Below are positions 5,550 through 7,850 of a stretch of 7,850 nucleotides of DNA, piece by piece. The DNA is from Candidatus Minthomonas equi. Lineage in GTDB: Bacteria; Bacteroidota; Bacteroidia; Bacteroidales; UBA932. The stretch is from positions 1 through 7,850 of the forward strand of contig JAGHUZ010000186.1 of assembly GCA_018064575.1 (NCBI GenBank), in the 5' to 3' direction. Every line of letters starts with the position of its first letter. Position 1 is the first letter of the stretch. Position numbers and translations under genes: made by a program. The notes beneath the pieces were generated by a model. It worked only from the letters and a program-made list of their open reading frames with translations, made no database searches and was not told the origin of the DNA.

Positions 5550-7850
5550 TCAGATTCTCAGGGATGAGAGCAGTTGCCCGAAGGCTGCATCCAGACCGTT
5601 GGGATTCTTGCCTCCCGCGGTGGCGAGGAAAGGCTGTCCACCTCCGCCTCCCTGAATGAGTTTGCCGGCTTCTTTGACCTCTTTTCCGGCGTTGAACCCT
5701 TTCTGAACCAAATCATCTGTATACATAAGGACAAGGAACGGCTTGCCGTCGGGAGTGGTGATGGCTGCCGCAAGGGCGGATGAAGTAAGTTCATTGTGAA
5801 GTTCGAAGGCCACGTTGCGAACCGTTTCAGAGCGGTATGTCCCTCTGAGACGGAATAAGGTGATACCTTCCGTCTCCGTCTTTTCTTCCATCAGTTTCTT
5901 CTTGAGTGTGGCCTGACGCTCTTTTTCCGCTTCTTCCAGCAGAGCCTTGGACTGCGCATTTTCACCCAGTACCTTTCTGATACCTGTCATCAGGTCAGGC
6001 GTATTGCCAAGAAGCATTCTGGCATTGGCTATCTGTTCCTCCAGGGCATCGAAGATTTTTTCCACATTTCTGCCGGTGGTGGCTTCTATTCTTCTGATGC
6101 CTGCGGCCACTGCGGATTCCGAAATGATATGGAACATCCCTATGTTCCCTGTGGAAGCCACGTGTGTTCCTCCGCAGAGTTCGATGGAGTTTCCGAATTT
6201 GATGCAACGTACACGGTTTCCGTATTTTTCGCCGAAGAGTGCCATAGCACCCTTGGCACGGGCCTCTTCGATGGGGAGGTCACGGAATTCCTCTTTGGGT
6301 AAATCCTGGCGGATGAGCCGGTTAACCATTCTTTCCACTTCCTTGAGTTTGTCAGGAGATATTTTCTCGAAGTGGGAGAAATCGAATCTGAAATAGTCCG
6401 GAGACACGAAGGAACCTTTCTGTTCGATATGTGTTCCTATAATGGAACGAAGGGCATAGTGGAGAAGGTGGGTGGCAGTGTGGTTATTGGCCGTATCCTG
6501 TCTCTTCTGAGTATCGATGGCGGCGTGAAAAAGTCCGGAGGGATTTTCCGGTATCTTCTCCGCGATATGGATGGGAAGTCCGTTTTCCTTGATGGTGTTC
6601 AGGATGCCGACTGTTTCACCGGAAGGGGAAGTGAGAATGCCGGAGTCTCCGACCTGACCTCCCATTTCCGCATAGAAGGGTGTGCGGTCGAATACCAGTT
6701 CGAATAGTTCCTTGCCCTTGGTTCTGACAGTGCGGTATCTGACTATATGGACGTCGGCTTCAGTCTCATCATAGCCGATGAAATCGGTGCTTTCGCAGGG
6801 ACTGATTACCATCCAGTCGCCTTCTTCCTTGGCAGCGGCATTCCGGGCACGTTCCTTCTGCTGTCTGAGTTCTTCATCGAATGCTTTTTCATCGATGGTG
6901 AATCCGTTCTCACGGGCGATCAGTTCGCTCAAATCAAGAGGGAATCCGTAAGTGTCGTACAGAACGAAGGCGTCGTGTCCGGAAATGACCTGTGTGTCCC
7001 GGTTCTTTTCCATTATGGCATTTATCAGGCGGCCGCCCTTTTCTATAGTTCTGAGGAAAGCCTCTTCCTCTTCTTTAATGACCTTTTCTATGAGGCTCTG
7101 CTGCTTTATAAGTTCGGGATAGGCCTGCCCCATATTTTCGACAAGTGTGGCTACAAGTCTGCACATGGACGGAGTATCGAAATTAAGGAAGGTGTATCCG
7201 TATCGCACCGCCCGTCGCAGAATGCGGCGGATGACGTATCCTGCCTTGACGTTGGAGGGGAGCTGACCATCGGCGATGGAGAAACTGATGGCGCGGATGT
7301 GGTCTGCGATTACGCGCATAGCCACTGATACCTTCCGGTCTTCACCATATTTCAGTCCTGATATCTCTTCGAGACGGTGGATTAAACTCTGGAACATATC
7401 TCCGTCATAATTGCTCTTGTTCCCGTTGATGGCCATAACGAGCCTTTCCAGTCCCATTCCGGTATCGACGTGAGTCTTGGGAAGCGGTTCAAGATGTCCG
7501 TCGGCCATTCTCTGGAACTGCATGAAGACAAGATTCCAGATTTCGATTACAAGTGGGTCGCTCTTGTTGACCAATTCGCGGCCGGGCAGTTTCGCTATTT
7601 CCTTTTCATCCCTGAGGTCGATGTGTATTTCGCTGCACGGACCGCACGGACCTGTTTCTCCCATTTCCCAGAAATTGTCGTGCTTGTCGCCGAGAATGAT
7701 ATGGTCGGCGGGAAGATACTGGAGCCAGTATTCGCGAGCTTCATTGTCCATAGCGACGCCGTCTGTTTCATCACCTTCGAAAACGGTGGCATACAAGCGG
7801 CTCCTGTCGAGTTTATATACTTCGGTCAGAAGCTCCCAGGCCCAGGAAAT
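5550..7850 (-). CDS. alaS: Alanyl-tRNA synthetase (partial, N-terminus missing)
   Basis: Charges tRNA-Ala with alanine and hydrolyses mischarged Ser- or Gly-tRNA-Ala, in the cytoplasm. The frame is open from the right window edge to the TGA at 5552-5550, giving 766 residues. The family averages about 870, so about 105 N-terminal residues, including class II motif 1, lie outside. The first visible residues, ISWAWELLTEVYKLD, are ordinary AlaRS sequence, so the gene continues off the window and no start should be placed here. Catalytic-domain signatures are GPCGPCSE (about 7652-7629) and motif 3, TGMGLERL (about 7463-7440). The editing domain keeps its metal site: HTATH (histidines at 6482-6480 and 6470-6468) and CGGTH (C at 6176-6174, H at 6164-6162), plus the glutamine of IEQKGS. 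The C-Ala domain has a five-glycine run followed by QPFLATAGG (about 5652-5611). All core functions visible appear intact, with no frameshift. It heads an operon with the longer LptF/LptG permease and fmt. Confidence 0.97.
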   Translation of the reverse strand: MSWAWELLTEVYKLDRSRLYATVFEGDETDGVAMDNEAREYWLQYLPADHIILGDKHDNFWEMGETGPCGPCSEIHIDLRDEKEIAKLPGRELVNKSDPLVIEIWNLVFMQFQRMADGHLEPLPKTHVDTGMGLERLVMAINGNKSNYDGDMFQSLIHRLEEISGLKYGEDRKVSVAMRVIADHIRAISFSIADGQLPSNVKAGYVIRRILRRAVRYGYTFLNFDTPSMCRLVATLVENMGQAYPELIKQQSLIEKVIKEEEEAFLRTIEKGGRLINAIMEKNRDTQVISGHDAFVLYDTYGFPLDLSELIARENGFTIDEKAFDEELRQQKERARNAAAKEEGDWMVISPCESTDFIGYDETEADVHIVRYRTVRTKGKELFELVFDRTPFYAEMGGQVGDSGILTSPSGETVGILNTIKENGLPIHIAEKIPENPSGLFHAAIDTQKRQDTANNHTATHLLHYALRSIIGTHIEQKGSFVSPDYFRFDFSHFEKISPDKLKEVERMVNRLIRQDLPKEEFRDLPIEEARAKGAMALFGEKYGNRVRCIKFGNSIELCGGTHVASTGNIGMFHIISESAVAAGIRRIEATTGRNVEKIFDALEEQIANARMLLGNTPDLMTGIRKVLGENAQSKALLEEAEKERQATLKKKLMEEKTETEGITLFRLRGTYRSETVRNVAFELHNELTSSALAAAITTPDGKPFLVLMYTDDLVQKGFNAGKEVKEAGKLIQGGGGGQPFLATAGGKNPNGLDAAFGQLLSSLRI

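Noticed and set aside
6747..7328. 193-codon plus-strand open frame within alaS
   Set aside because: It is antisense to clearly conserved AlaRS sequence. No family is recognisable and no promoter or ribosome binding site precedes it.
7794..7796. TTG codon as a possible start of alaS
   Set aside because: The frame continues upstream to the window edge with typical AlaRS sequence, so this is an internal leucine codon and the real start is outside the window.

Overview
The window looks like chromosomal housekeeping DNA from a member of the Bacteroidota, most likely Bacteroidales. Support comes from the protein texture (a queuine/preQ1 tRNA-ribosyltransferase without zinc cysteines, Bacteroidota-style AlaRS and Fmt motifs, a short-chain-dehydrogenase type threonine dehydrogenase), from TAnnTTTG promoter -7 boxes, and from mostly absent Shine-Dalgarno sequences. 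The LptF/LptG permeases indicate a Gram-negative envelope with LPS or lipooligosaccharide export. Genus-level assignment is not possible from what can be seen.

Layout, left to right. Bases 1-789 (minus) hold the N-terminal 263 residues of an NAD-dependent L-threonine 3-dehydrogenase of the extended SDR family; its 3' end lies off the left edge. A 51-bp divergent intergenic region (790-840) carries a perfect 8-bp inverted repeat whose two arms are each a TAnnTTTG box, one facing each way. Then, on the plus strand, tgt (841-1971) and a LptF/LptG family permease (1975-3072) are 3 bp apart and presumably co-transcribed. On the minus strand, reading right to left, come alaS (5550 to beyond the right edge, N-terminus missing), a second, longer LptF/LptG family permease (4027-5511), and fmt (3051-4034, overlapping the permease by 8 bp). 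The two operons converge and their last genes overlap tail to tail by 22 bp.

How the genes fit together. The two permeases are expected to be the two non-identical membrane halves of the LptB2FG exporter, which extracts LPS from the inner membrane. Here they sit on opposite strands in two operons, each shared with tRNA/translation genes (tgt on one side; alaS and fmt on the other), rather than side by side as in E. coli. The threonine dehydrogenase is a separate catabolic function that shares only the divergent promoter region.

The window is almost entirely coding. There is no gene-free stretch over 300 bp, and I saw no mobile element, CRISPR array, RNA gene or sign of recent transfer. I found no novel system. 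The points worth a second look are the loss of the Tgt zinc cysteines, the symmetric divergent promoter with a possibly leaderless tgt mRNA, the coiled-coil insert in the longer permease, and the split, converging arrangement of the Lpt permease genes.
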